Assembly (NCBI GenBank): GCA_947629915.1
Contig: CANRFN010000023.1
Coordinates: forward strand, 1 to 59,066
Reading direction: 5' to 3'
Length of the DNA stretch: 59,066 nucleotides
Source: an uncultured Oscillospiraceae bacterium
Lineage (GTDB): Bacteria; Bacillota; Clostridia; Oscillospirales; Oscillospiraceae
This document shows, piece by piece, positions 34,322 through 42,832 of the stretch. Every line of letters starts with the position of its first letter. Positions within the stretch are counted from its first letter, which is position 1. Made by a program: the position numbers and the translations under genes. Under the pieces are notes generated by a model. It searched no databases. It was not told the DNA's origin and worked only from the letters and a program-made list of their open reading frames with translations.

Positions 34322-35797
34322 TCAGGAGATGGAGTGGAGCAGACTGCGGGCTCTGTCGAGGTCCAGGGCATCGGGGTAGATGGGCTCCACCAGGATGTTG
34401 TACGCCAACAGGGTGTACTCTGAGAGCGCGGGCTCGGCGGGGTCGAAGGTGTCGTTGCTCTTGCGCTGCCTTGCCACCCAGCTGGAGACCGAGTTGAAGG
34501 TGTAGGTGCGCTCCTTGGAGCGGTCTATGCCGTAGCCGTAGATGCTGGTGCGGTACACCCAGTCCGGGTAGGTGGAGTGTGCGTTGTAGCTGGCGGCGGC
34601 GTAGTACATGGCCAGCGGTAGGTTGGTGAAGAAGCAGGGAGGGCGGACCAAAACCACATTGGGCGGCTGGACAGACTTCAGGCGTTCGGCCAGGGGAATC
34701 TTCTCGATGGTCTCTTCCGGCAGATCGTCCGGGTCCTCATCATCGAAGAAGTTGTCTGGGAAGTCCAGGTCCGGGTCGTCCTCGGGCTCGGGTTCCGGAT
34801 GCCGTACAGGCTGCTTCGGCGGCGTGTCCGGGACCACTAGGGCGTGCAGGATGTAGTCCATCATGCGCACGGAGTACCCCCAGAGCTTCGGGTCCCGGTA
34901 CAGGAGGTACTTGTGGCGGAGCTGGTAGATCGTCTGGAGGACCTCGCCGTACGTGAAGTCCTCCTTCCTGCAGGGAATATAGAGGTACCGGAGGGCCTCC
35001 TTGTACAGGTCGCTGAACCGGGGCCAGTCCTTGCCCATGTAGGTGGCCATGGGGGTGTCCAGCATGGCGCGGAGCCGCTCGCCGCACACAGACTCCGCTA
35101 CGGCATCGATGGGCTTGCCCTCGCTGTACCGCTTCTGGCGCTCGGCCAGGGGGAGGGTGCCGCAGGGCATCCCCTTTCCCTTGGCCAGGCACTCCTGGAT
35201 GCGCGGGGCGCAGTTTGGGCAGGTGTACAGTACCTTGACGGGCCCTTCGTTGGTGCGGATGTACTTCCAGAAGAGACCGCAGGCGTGGCCGAAGCCGCTG
35301 ATGTGTCCGCTGGTGAGCATGCCGGCGTCTTCAATGCCCTTACCGGTGGTGTGGATGAACTCCTGCAGCGCTACGAAGGAGAGCTTGGGTACGGATTTAG
35401 ACTCCAGGGCTTTGGCGGCTTTGGTGATCTCAGCGGCGATGGTGGGGGTGATGCTGTCCACGAACGCATAGTCCTTGTCCGGTTCTGTGAAGTCCAGAGG
35501 GCGGAGCTGGATCTTCGGGAGGCTTGCGGGCCAGTCCTTGGGAATCGCCGTGTCCACCGCAATGCCAAACACGGGGGCGCTGTCTTCGGTCCGGCAGACC
35601 ACCAGGTCCGCGATGCCGGAGATGTCTCTCGGGGCCGCGCTGGGCTTCAGGCACCACAGGGGGACGTCTGTGTACATGGTGAGGGCCGGCGCCGGGCCGC
35701 AGAACGGGTCTGTCCCGCAGATGGCCCAGGCACAGAGGTTTGCGGTACGGCGCTTGGCGGTCTCGGGGCTGATTTTTGGCGATGTAGATCTTGTCAT
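34322..35797 (-). CDS. Unknown 491-aa protein of the TraG-ClpP set
   Basis: Not recognised. AAAGGACT precedes ATG 35797. Around residues 193-219 there are three cysteines (YTCPNCAPRIQEC and MPCG), which could be a metal site. Residues about 325-370 are a very acidic Pro/Asp/Glu linker (EPEPEDDPDLDFPDNFFDDE). The final 130 residues include a run of aromatic residues (LAMYYAAASYNAHSTYPDWV). No signal peptide or membrane segment is seen. It is first in the minus-strand set with the ClpP-like and TraG-like genes, so it may be a substrate or partner of them. Confidence 0.7.
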   Translation of the reverse strand: MTRSTSPKISPETAKRRTANLCAWAICGTDPFCGPAPALTMYTDVPLWCLKPSAAPRDISGIADLVVCRTEDSAPVFGIAVDTAIPKDWPASLPKIQLRPLDFTEPDKDYAFVDSITPTIAAEITKAAKALESKSVPKLSFVALQEFIHTTGKGIEDAGMLTSGHISGFGHACGLFWKYIRTNEGPVKVLYTCPNCAPRIQECLAKGKGMPCGTLPLAERQKRYSEGKPIDAVAESVCGERLRAMLDTPMATYMGKDWPRFSDLYKEALRYLYIPCRKEDFTYGEVLQTIYQLRHKYLLYRDPKLWGYSVRMMDYILHALVVPDTPPKQPVRHPEPEPEDDPDLDFPDNFFDDEDPDDLPEETIEKIPLAERLKSVQPPNVVLVRPPCFFTNLPLAMYYAAASYNAHSTYPDWVYRTSIYGYGIDRSKERTYTFNSVSSWVARQRKSNDTFDPAEPALSEYTLLAYNILVEPIYPDALDLDRARSLLHSIS

Positions 35798-36053
35798 GGT
35801 GATGCAGTCCTTTCTTTGTTTTGCTCGGCGGGCACTTTGTTGTGCCGCGCTTGGTTGATAGCGCTCCTAGTGTTGAGGCAGTTGCGGAAGCGTGTGAGGT
35901 ACCAGTCCCAGGCCTGGAAATGCCATGAGACCGCCTTGGTGCAGCAGTGCACCCAGTACCCTTTGTCTCCAAAAGACCACCGCAGGACGGAGTCCTGCAG
36001 CGCTTGCCCGTTTCCCTACTCGTCCTTTTCCAAATTGACTCCCGGGCCTCCCG

Positions 36054-36388
36054 GGCCGCAGCGCGGCCTTTTGTTGTGGACGGCGTTCGCCGTCTTTGCC
36101 CTTGAGGTACCCAGCACGCCCGTCCAAAACCCAGACCGGGCCACGCAGTGGCCTTGTTTTCTTTGGGGCCGCAAGACCCCAGTCCTGTGTAGAACACGAG
36201 ATGCCCACAGAACCTCCAGCCTGTCTTCCTCTCTCAAAACTACACCCGCCCGCGCAGCGGGTTTTTGTTGTTTTGGGCCCCTTTGGGTCCTTCTTGGCGG
36301 CCTTTGCCGCCGTTTTTGTTGTCTGGGTCTTCTGAGGGCTGAAGACGCGTAAGTGGCCTTTTGAAAATTTGCTACTGCGTAGCAAATT
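36054..36388. repeat. Array of about nine short GC-rich hairpins
   Basis: Stems with tiny loops: 36054-36068 (GGCCGC/GCGGCC), 36079-36094, 36139-36153, 36165-36180, 36244-36262, 36275-36290, 36296-36311, 36327-36346 and 36366-36388 (AATTTGCTA/TAGCAAATT). On the plus strand most are followed by T-rich spacers such as TTTTGTTG or GTTTTTGTTG. Confidence 0.7.
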
Positions 36389-37029
36389 ACAACAATAGGA
36401 TAGCCGAGCAGAAGAGAGACGAGAAAGCCCTGCAGCATAAGGAGAAACGGGATGTTGTGAATTCACAAATTCAGCATTCTTGTAGTTAGATTCGTCGAGA
36501 ACCGATATGAATTCCTTCCGAAAGTCTGAGAATTCATGCCGAAGTCGGGCGAGCTCACAGCCGATAGACAGCCATGGGAGCGGGAAGAAGAGACGAAAAA
36601 AGCCCCGCCTCCATATGAATTGGAGACAGGGCGTGAGATGGAATGTATGGGTGCTGCAGGGGCGAAAGTACAGGCGGATCTGCGTTCTTCTTGGATACAG
36701 GATCCTGGGTGGCCGCTTCGCGCTGTGTCGGTCAAGGAAAAATCACAGCTACTGCGTAGCAGTTACTGGTCTGACAGTTCGGGTATCGCCGCAATCCGGC
36801 GAAAAGCGTTGTCCTGCAAGGGAAAACGGGGTGAAGTGAATTTGCGAATTCCTGCGGCTGTCCGATGAATTCGTGCGTTGTAATGCCGCGATCTGGAGAA
36901 ATGATCTGGCTTCATCCGCCTTGACGGGTGAATGCGGGGCAGGCCGGAACAAAAGAGCCCTGCCTCCATGGGGTGGAGACAGGGCAAACGGCGTGAAAAA
37001 CACAGGGGGAAGCGTTGGAAATCGTTTCC

Positions 37030-37056
37030 CCCTGTGCTCATAGACTCTGCGGGTGT
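37030..37056. repeat. 27-bp repeat, copy 1
   Basis: CCCTGTGCTCATAGACTC plus the next nine bases recur at 40759-40785 with one mismatch. Both copies lie near the 3' ends of intact nuclease-family genes. Confidence 0.8.
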
Positions 37057-37177
37057 ATCACTTGTTGAAGTTGTATCAGGGGGATAGGATTGGGAACTTG
37101 CCCCGGAAAGACCTGTGCTGGTACGAAATGTTCTTTGTCACGGACCCATTTGGAGGAAGGCACCGAAAACCATCGGC

Positions 37178-38788
37178 CTACGGGTTGCTCACCCGCTCTA
37201 TCTCGCAAGTGTGGTTTTTGTATTCCGGATTTTCGCTGTCTTTCTCATAGCTGATTCCCACCAGGAGCGCACTGGGGTAGCCATGCGCAAGTCCTGTGTA
37301 CCGCCGCTCTTTGATCTGTTTGAGTGCCGTATCTACCGTCTTGTCCCATTTCAACTCGATGATGATGGGAGTCAAGGTCTTGGGCCTGTCAGGCCTGGGA
37401 AGGTAGACAATGTCGGCAAATCCTTTCCCCTCATGAAATTCCCGGTGGAAGGTGTAATCTTCGCCAATAAGTGCTTTGTAGGACGTGATGACAACACAGG
37501 CAAGATCGTTCTCCTGGTTGTAGGTGTAGACGCTGGCAAAAATGTCGTGGTTTTGCTGAAGCAGCTCCGCGACACCTTTTGCATCCTCCTGGAGAGTCTT
37601 GTCCCTGATCTCCTTGGATCTGGCCATGATCTTGTAAGCAGGGCTGTTTTCCGCCTGGGCCAGAGTGTTGAGAAACTCTGCTGCCACTTCTTGGTTGGGA
37701 ATGTGAACTTTTCCGTCCTGGTAGGAGAGGTAGCCCAAGTGCACCAGGGCCGTCAACGCTGTGTTCAGATTATCAAAATCCGCAAGGTCGATTCCCTTTG
37801 GGTCTACTGTGACGCGGACCGGGACCCCAGCCAGCAGGTCTCGGACCGCATCCTGGAATTTTGGGTCTACGGAGTTCATCAGCGCGAGCAGTTCTGCAGC
37901 TGAGCCGGTTCCCTCCCAGTATTTCACAAGCTCCCTGCCTTTCATCGCTTTTACTACGGATGCAGGACAGTACACAGAGCCCACCGTGTCGAACGGATAC
38001 CCTTCATACCACTCTTTGAGATCACGCAGCGACATCTGACGCATTTGACACAAGGCATCCACTTCGGCCTCTGTGAACCCGACATACTCTGCAAATTGAC
38101 GAGGCCGTACCATAGTGTATTGCTTGAAGTTGTTCAGGCCAGACTGCGTTGTCTGCTTCGGAAAGGGGAGAATTCCGGTCATATAGACAAGATCAATACA
38201 TGGAGATACATTGGCGTTTTTGAAGAGACTTACCAGAAAATCGGTATAGTCCTTCTTCAATTTGACGTTAAACTTTTCCTCCCGGTAGATCACATCCCAC
38301 TCATCGAAAAGGAAGATAAAATGGGCACCGTAGGCGGCGTGGATTGCGGGCAGGGATAGCGAAAGATAGTTTTCTTTCCCGCGAACGGCATCTGGGTACA
38401 TTTCGCTGAGCTCAGCATTGATAAGTTCGCTGATATATCCCCCAAAGTCATCCATCCGGCCGGCGGCTTTTGCACCGATATAGGCGCCCTGAATATCCAG
38501 AAGGATGACATTGTGCTTGTTCAGATGATCCTCGAAAGAGGGATCGCTCGCAATCGCTAAGCCGTGAAACAGCTCTCGGGAATCACATGCGCAGCTGTAA
38601 TAGGTGGTAAGCATGGTAAGAGCCAGCGTTTTTCCAAACCGTCTGGGGCGGCTGACAACGATCCGCTTTTTCCTTGGCGAACCAATTGCTGCATTTGTGA
38701 GCTGGATTAAGCCAGTTTTATCGACAAAGAATTTGCTCTTAACCCAGCTGGCAAACTCATCATCTCGCGGATTAACATATGCGCCCAT
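37178..38788 (-). CDS. AAA-ATPase-like / PD-(D/E)XK nuclease family protein (copy 4, intact)
   Basis: A 536-aa protein. The ATPase-like domain has RIVVSRPRRFGKT (Walker A variant at 47-54), FIFLFDEWDVIYRE, LVYMTGILPFPK, EYVGFTEAEVDALC and WYEGYPFDTVGSVYCPASVV. The C-terminal nuclease-like domain has FHREFHEGKGFADIVYLPRP (Asp), IIIELKWDK (ExK) and QIKERRYTGLAHGYPSALLV. The start ATG 38788 is chosen because GAAGGAGGG lies 10 bases upstream and the family begins MGxYVNP; the open frame runs 41 codons further without support. It is closest to copies 3 and 5 in the window. The substrate is unknown. Confidence 0.9.
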   Translation of the reverse strand: MGAYVNPRDDEFASWVKSKFFVDKTGLIQLTNAAIGSPRKKRIVVSRPRRFGKTLALTMLTTYYSCACDSRELFHGLAIASDPSFEDHLNKHNVILLDIQGAYIGAKAAGRMDDFGGYISELINAELSEMYPDAVRGKENYLSLSLPAIHAAYGAHFIFLFDEWDVIYREEKFNVKLKKDYTDFLVSLFKNANVSPCIDLVYMTGILPFPKQTTQSGLNNFKQYTMVRPRQFAEYVGFTEAEVDALCQMRQMSLRDLKEWYEGYPFDTVGSVYCPASVVKAMKGRELVKYWEGTGSAAELLALMNSVDPKFQDAVRDLLAGVPVRVTVDPKGIDLADFDNLNTALTALVHLGYLSYQDGKVHIPNQEVAAEFLNTLAQAENSPAYKIMARSKEIRDKTLQEDAKGVAELLQQNHDIFASVYTYNQENDLACVVITSYKALIGEDYTFHREFHEGKGFADIVYLPRPDRPKTLTPIIIELKWDKTVDTALKQIKERRYTGLAHGYPSALLVGISYEKDSENPEYKNHTCEIERVSNP

Positions 38789-38871
38789 ATCCTGTAATCC
38801 CTCCTTCCCCTGACCATACAGATGGGTCAGGTGTTTCCAAGCTTTTTGCTTTTCTTCGCACGCTTTCCTTA

Positions 38872-39075
38872 CCCATGATTTGTTGCTGCTGAGGTGTATG
38901 GCGGTTTCCACCCGGTCCGGGGTGTCCTCGCCCAGACGTTGATGCCTTGTTCATCCAGATCCGGAAGAGACAACTCGGTCTGCCGCTGGGCGGTGGAGGC
39001 TCTTTCCCAGAGCCTCTATGCCTCCGTTGGCCTGAGCACGCAGGTGCAGCCCCTTTGAAGACCTGGAGTTGATAT
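38872..39075 (-). pseudogene. Decayed alpha-L-rhamnosidase fragment (a), with repeated flank
   Basis: 38947-39036 resembles 44823-44915 of the intact rhamnosidase gene (shared CTGCCGCTGGGCGGTGG). About 160 bp are then missing, and GCACGCAGGTG resumes the match at 45073. The preceding 38872-38946 is shared with fragment (c) at 39757-39832 but not with the intact gene. No reading frame survives. The stretch 39076-39236 holds nothing recognisable and is AT-rich. Confidence 0.65.
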
Positions 39076-39236
39076 ACATGCGGATTCCTCCATTGGACTT
39101 TTGAGCGCGTTGGCTTGTGCAGATGTGATGATATCATACAATCTGGAAGGATGTCAACAATTGATTTTTGCTAAATGATTTAATTTGAGCAATAAAATTA
39201 TTATATGATGCCTGGCATGATATCGTACAAGGAGAA

Positions 39237-39276
39237 CAAGCCCGGTGAGGCGATGTGCATTGCTTCACCGGGCTTG
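39237..39276 (-). terminator. Terminator below rhamnosidase fragment (b)
   Basis: CAAGCCCGGTGA pairs with TCACCGGGCTTG, extended by two pairs. On the minus strand it is followed by TTCTCCTT. Confidence 0.65.
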
Positions 39277-39318
39277 CAATGTGAGATGGGAAAACGGAAC
39301 TGTAGGAGAGGCCGGCGG

Positions 39319-39483
39319 TCAGTCGCTGAAGTAGTTGCGGATGAAGTAGGACGGGGTTCCGCTCCAGACGTGACAGTAGCTGTTGATGAGCTGGGATCCG
39401 TAGGGAGAGGCGGTGGGATCTTCGGGGTCAAAGATCTCCCAGAAGGTGTCTGCCCCGGCGTCCAGCATAGCGCCATCTGGTGC
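39319..39483 (-). pseudogene. Alpha-L-rhamnosidase C-terminal fragment (b)
   Basis: The last 50 or so codons of the intact gene are recognisable: AGADTFWEIFDPEDPTASPY, GSQLINSYCHVWSGTPSYF and IRNYFSD before the stop. A frameshift and loss of sequence occur at its 5' side near HQMAL. It lies directly downstream of the 64-aa coiled-coil gene. Confidence 0.8.
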
Positions 39484-39544
39484 TTCAGCAGTTGATTGCC
39501 TAAGCCATTTGAGACGCTAGGTGCTGGACCTAGGCCAAAGGGGA

Positions 39545-39739
39545 TCAGGCGGACATCCCAGCGAGGACTGCCTGGAGCTCGTCCTCGGTGGCGCCTTTGC
39601 TTTTGAGGAGGCCGATGAGGGACTGCATTTTGCTCTCCATTGTCTCCAGATTGGCCTCCATTGCCTCCAGACGCTTGTTGGCAGCTTCGAGGTCCAATAC
39701 CTCTTGCGGGAGTTGCAGATTCATCCAATTTACGCCCAT
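39545..39739 (-). CDS. Small coiled-coil protein (64 aa), paralogue of 43995-44168
   Basis: Starts at ATG 39739 with GAGGAGG upstream. The product begins MGVNWMNLQLPQEVLDLEAA and continues with heptad-like LEAMEANLETMESKMQSLIG. It ends with SKGATEDELQAVLAGMSA, a short helical hairpin. Its N-terminal 27 residues equal those of the 57-aa protein at 43995-44168; the latter lacks part of the coil. Both lie next to rhamnosidase sequence. Function unknown; a dimerising small regulator or antitoxin is conceivable. Confidence 0.65.
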   Translation of the reverse strand: MGVNWMNLQLPQEVLDLEAANKRLEAMEANLETMESKMQSLIGLLKSKGATEDELQAVLAGMSA

Positions 39740-39756
39740 GGGTTTTTCCTCCTCTG

Positions 39757-39965
39757 ATTTTTGCTGCTGAGGTGTATGGCGGTTTCCACCCGGTCCAGGG
39801 TGTCCTCGCCCAGACGCTGATGCCTTGTTCATCCAGATCCTGAAAAGATAGCTCGGTCTGCTGCTGGGCAGTAGAAGATCTCTCCCGGAGCCTCTAAGCC
39901 TCGTTGGCCTGTGTACGCAGGTGTAGCCGGTGAGGAGTTGGAGTTGGAGATCGGCCAGCCGCAGC
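39757..39965 (-). pseudogene. Decayed alpha-L-rhamnosidase fragment (c), with repeated flank
   Basis: About 39757-39832 equals 38872-38946 with few changes. Then CATCCAGATCCT, CTCGGTCTG and, after a gap, TACGCAGGTGTAGCCGGTGAG match the intact gene at about 44827-45115. No frame is open. Confidence 0.6.
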
Positions 39966-39967
39966 GG

Positions 39968-40174
39968 CTACTTCCACTCGTTGGGATTCGGATGTTCCTT
40001 CAAATGGGCCAGGTACTTCCAAGCTACTTTCTCAGGAATGCCATGCCGCTTAGCCGTGTTTTGGACTGCCTCTTCCTCGGACACATACAACAGGGCCATA
40101 TCTTGCGCCGCCAAGACTCTTTGGGTTCGTGTGTGGGCATAGATTGCTTCAAGTTCCATCCAGTCCTCGCCCAC
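39968..40174 (-). CDS. Small hypothetical protein (68 aa)
   Basis: GTG start at 40174 with GAGGAGAGAG upstream. It begins MGEDWMELEAIYAHTRTQRV, contains an acidic helix YVSEEEAVQNTAKRHGIPEK that could be a helix-turn-helix, and ends LAHLKEHPNPNEWK. The first six residues (MGEDWM) parallel MGVNWM of the coiled-coil paralogues. It occupies the same place, directly 3' of a rhamnosidase C-terminus. Function unknown. Confidence 0.55.
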   Translation of the reverse strand: MGEDWMELEAIYAHTRTQRVLAAQDMALLYVSEEEAVQNTAKRHGIPEKVAWKYLAHLKEHPNPNEWK

Positions 40175-40226
40175 GGGCGCTCTCTCCTCAGATCGGTTGC
40201 TCAGTTAGATGCATGGCGGCCTATCC

Positions 40227-40745
40227 TCAGTCGCAGAAGTAATTGCGGATGAAGTAGAACGGGGTCCCGCTCCAGGCGTGGCAGTAGCTGTTGATGAGCT
40301 GGGAGCCATAGGGGGAGGCGGTGGGGTCTTCGGGGTCAAAGATCTCCCAGAAGGTGTCTGCTCCGGCGTCCAGCATGGCGCCCCAGTAGTGCTTCAGGTG
40401 GGCCAGGGCATCGTCCTTGAGCCCGCTGTCCAGAAGAGCCTGGATGTAATAGTGGTTCATGTAGGGGGTCACCATCTCGGGAGAGGGATCCGCCTTTTGG
40501 AGCCGCTTCAAGAGACGGGCGTTGTCGTCCTTGTCGAAGACGCCGGCCAGCACAAACCACACCTGGCTGGCCCAGGAGACCTGCGGCTGGGCGCCGCTCA
40601 CAAAGAACCCCTGTTCGGCGTCCCAGAGGTGGGTGAGGGAGGCTGCGGTGAGCCTTTCGATGGTATCTGCCCACTCTTTGGCGAGATCGGTCTTGCCCAG
40701 GATCTCCGCCATCTCTTTGGCCTGCTTCAGGGCGAGAAGGGTAGG
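40227..40745 (-). pseudogene. Alpha-L-rhamnosidase C-terminal fragment (d)
   Basis: About 172 codons, nearly identical to the C-terminal third of the intact protein at 44221-45783. They run from LLALKQAKEMAEILGKTDLA to SGTPFYFIRNYFCD and the stop. The catalytic domain's first half is missing. At 40745 the match ends abruptly, 14 bases from the 27-bp repeat. ATG 40712 could open a shortened product, but without a good ribosome binding site. Confidence 0.85.
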
Positions 40746-40758
40746 AAAGCGCTCCTCG

Positions 40759-40785
40759 CCCTGTGCTCATAGACTCAGCGGGTGT
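40759..40785. repeat. 27-bp repeat, copy 2
   Basis: Same sequence as 37030-37056 except one base. It sits between rhamnosidase fragment (d) and the 3' end of the nuclease-family gene at 40871. Confidence 0.8.
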
Positions 40786-40870
40786 GTGGATAAGATAATA
40801 AGAAGAAAGCACCTACTTTAATCCAGGGGAAATTGAGTGGTGAACCTGCTCTGCGTAAGGCCTTCCTGCC

Positions 40871-42493
40871 TTATGGGGTATTTACCTGCTCTATGATGCA
40901 GGTGTGATTTTTATATTCTTTTTTCTTTTTGTCCTTTTCGTAGCTGATTCCCACCAGAAGGACGCTGGGATAACCTTGTGCAAGCCCTGTGTACCGCCGC
41001 TCTTTGATCTGCTGGATTGCGGTATCTGCGCTTTTCTTCCATTTCAGCTCGATAATAATAGGGATAACCTTTTGCGGCCTTCCAGGACGTGGCAGAAAGA
41101 CAATGTCTGCAAATCCCTTCCCACTTTCCAACTCCCGATGGAATGTATAATCCTTCTCAATAAAAGCCGAATAGGATGTGATGACAATGCAAGCTAGGTC
41201 GTTCTCTTGGTTGTACGAAAATACACTGGAATATGTCTCGTGATTTTCCTGCAGCATTTTCGCGACTGCTTTTGCATCTCCGCGGAGAGTTTTTCGCAGA
41301 AGCTCCTTGGAGCGGGCCATGATTTTATAGCAAGGATTCTTTTTTGCCGCATTCGTTGCCTTGAGGAACTCGGATGCCACTTCCTGATTGGGGATGCGGA
41401 CTGTCCCATCCTCCTCCTGATAGGCAAGGAAACCCAGGTGCACCAATGCGGTAAGGGCAGTGTCCAGTGAACCGATGTCCGAAAGATCAATCCCTTCCTC
41501 ATCTACGGTAATACCAACAGACGCACCAGACAGCAGGTTCTGGGCCGCTCTCCGAAACTTCGGATTCGTGGCATTCATCAGGTCAAGCAGTTCGGTAGCA
41601 GCACCAGTCAATCCCCAGTAGCTTTTTACTTTCTGATTCTTGATCGCTTTTACCACAGAGGCAGGGCAATACACAGACCCTACCGAACCAAAGCGATACC
41701 CTTCGTACCAGGCTCTCAGTTCCTGAATCTTTTCCTGCGGCAGTTGTTTCATTGTGCATAGGGCATCTACTTCAACCTCTGTAAACCCAATATACTCTGC
41801 AAAGTCAAAAGGATCCAGCATAGTATACTCGTTGAAGTTATTTAGCCCGGAATGGGTCTCTTGCTTTGGGATGGGGAGAATTCCAGTCATATAGACCAGG
41901 TCAATGCACTCAGACACATTGTCGTTTTTGAAAAGCCCTACCAAAAAATCCGTAAAGTCCTCTTTCAGCTTCTTATTGAACTTCTCCTCCCGGTAGATCA
42001 CATCCCATTCATCCAGGAGAAAAATAAAATTTGTACCATGTTCGGCATGGATTGCTAAAATGGATTTCGAAAGAGAATCCTCATTTCCGTGCACTTCGTC
42101 TGGAAACAGCTTTACAAGTTCCGCATTCACAGTCTCGCTGATATACTGCGGGAATGTAGCGAGCCGGCCACCTGCAACAGCCTGCTTATAGAGCCCTTGG
42201 ACATCTAAGGAAATGACATTGTGCTTATTCAGATGGTCTTCAAAGGAGGGGGCCTGCGCGATTGTCAGGCCGCGAAACAGGGCTCGAGAATCACAGCCAC
42301 AGCTGTAATAGGCCCTTAGCGTGAACAGCGCTGTGGTCTTTCCGAATCGCCTGGGCCTGCTGACAACAATTCTGCAATCGTCTGTGCCTAAAGCTTCATT
42401 TGTGAGTTGAATCAGTCCCGTTTTGTCCACAAAAGTTTTGCTATGCAGACTTTTTGCAAAATTATTATTGCCGGGGTTAACATAGGCTCCCAT
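40871..42493 (-). CDS. AAA-ATPase-like / PD-(D/E)XK nuclease family protein (copy 5, intact)
   Basis: A 540-aa protein with the same layout as copy 4: RIVVSRPRRFGKT at about 41-53, FIFLLDEWDVIYRE, LVYMTGILPIPK, EYIGFTEVEVDALC, WYEGYRFGSVGSVYCP, and a C-terminal GFADIVFLPRP ... IIIELKWKK ... QIKERRYTGLAQGYPSVLLV. ATG 42493 is preceded by AAAGGAGGAAA. A promoter is visible upstream at 42697-42724. Its ATPase part is also close to the truncated copy at 7260-8414. Both catalytic-type motifs are intact, so it is likely functional. Confidence 0.9.
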   Translation of the reverse strand: MGAYVNPGNNNFAKSLHSKTFVDKTGLIQLTNEALGTDDCRIVVSRPRRFGKTTALFTLRAYYSCGCDSRALFRGLTIAQAPSFEDHLNKHNVISLDVQGLYKQAVAGGRLATFPQYISETVNAELVKLFPDEVHGNEDSLSKSILAIHAEHGTNFIFLLDEWDVIYREEKFNKKLKEDFTDFLVGLFKNDNVSECIDLVYMTGILPIPKQETHSGLNNFNEYTMLDPFDFAEYIGFTEVEVDALCTMKQLPQEKIQELRAWYEGYRFGSVGSVYCPASVVKAIKNQKVKSYWGLTGAATELLDLMNATNPKFRRAAQNLLSGASVGITVDEEGIDLSDIGSLDTALTALVHLGFLAYQEEDGTVRIPNQEVASEFLKATNAAKKNPCYKIMARSKELLRKTLRGDAKAVAKMLQENHETYSSVFSYNQENDLACIVITSYSAFIEKDYTFHRELESGKGFADIVFLPRPGRPQKVIPIIIELKWKKSADTAIQQIKERRYTGLAQGYPSVLLVGISYEKDKKKKEYKNHTCIIEQVNTP

Positions 42494-42832
42494 ACCCTGT
42501 GTTTCCTCCTTTCAGCTGATCACAATGGTTCCGGACCGCTGTGTCGGTAATGTCGTGGCACGGACTAAACTACGAGTTTCTTAGTTTGTGCTTTTGCTGT
42601 TGTGCAAAGCACGCATGGCGGTTATAAACGTATTTCCCCTCCGGCAGTAATCTGAAGGGAAGAGGAAAAGGCATTAATACTGCACCCTGTAACTCTATTA
42701 TAACCAAAACTCAGATGGATGCAAGCACTTCTTGAAAATGTTCAAAAAGTGTAACTTGAACAAATACCCTTAGACTGCGATGCGGCAGGATGGGGACCCA
42801 ATCAAAACGAGCGGTCTTGCCAAGGAGCTCCG
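42494..42832. other. Intergenic region upstream of copy 5
   Basis: No gene. It contains the promoter of copy 5. Near 42812-42850 is a short stretch (GCGGTCTTGCC, CTCCGTCATCTCC) that may be a 40-bp relic of the rhamnosidase gene overlapping the end of the DUF3791-like gene. Confidence 0.4.
42697..42724 (-). promoter_or_regulatory. Promoter of nuclease copy 5
   Basis: On the minus strand TTGCAT (42724-42719), 16-base spacer, TATAAT (42702-42697). Confidence 0.6.

Larger units (their letters stand above)
35798..37177. other. 1.38-kb gene-free region with hairpin array and diverged repeats
   Basis: Several overlapping open frames exist on both strands, but none has a ribosome binding site plus a plausible protein; the minus-strand frames give Lys/Pro/Arg-rich runs caused by the hairpins. 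It holds the hairpin array (36054-36388). Two diverged units follow (about 36355-36640 and 36740-37000) sharing GCTACTGCGTAGC and GCCTCCAT...GGAGACAGGGC. A hairpin lies at about 37000-37031. A replication or transfer origin, or a regulatory RNA, is possible. Confidence 0.5.

Noticed and set aside
32298..35797. Calling the region a complete conjugative element
   Set aside because: Only a coupling ATPase is seen; relaxase, VirB4, channel proteins, integrase and attachment sites are not in the window.
36054..36388. The hairpin array as a CRISPR array
   Set aside because: Units differ in sequence and spacing, there are no equal-length spacers, and no cas gene is present.
35867..36466. Minus-strand frames (199 and 140 codons) rich in Lys, Pro and Arg across the hairpin array
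   Set aside because: No ribosome binding site, two different frames equally open, and the residue runs are explained by the short GC hairpins and T/G-rich spacers.
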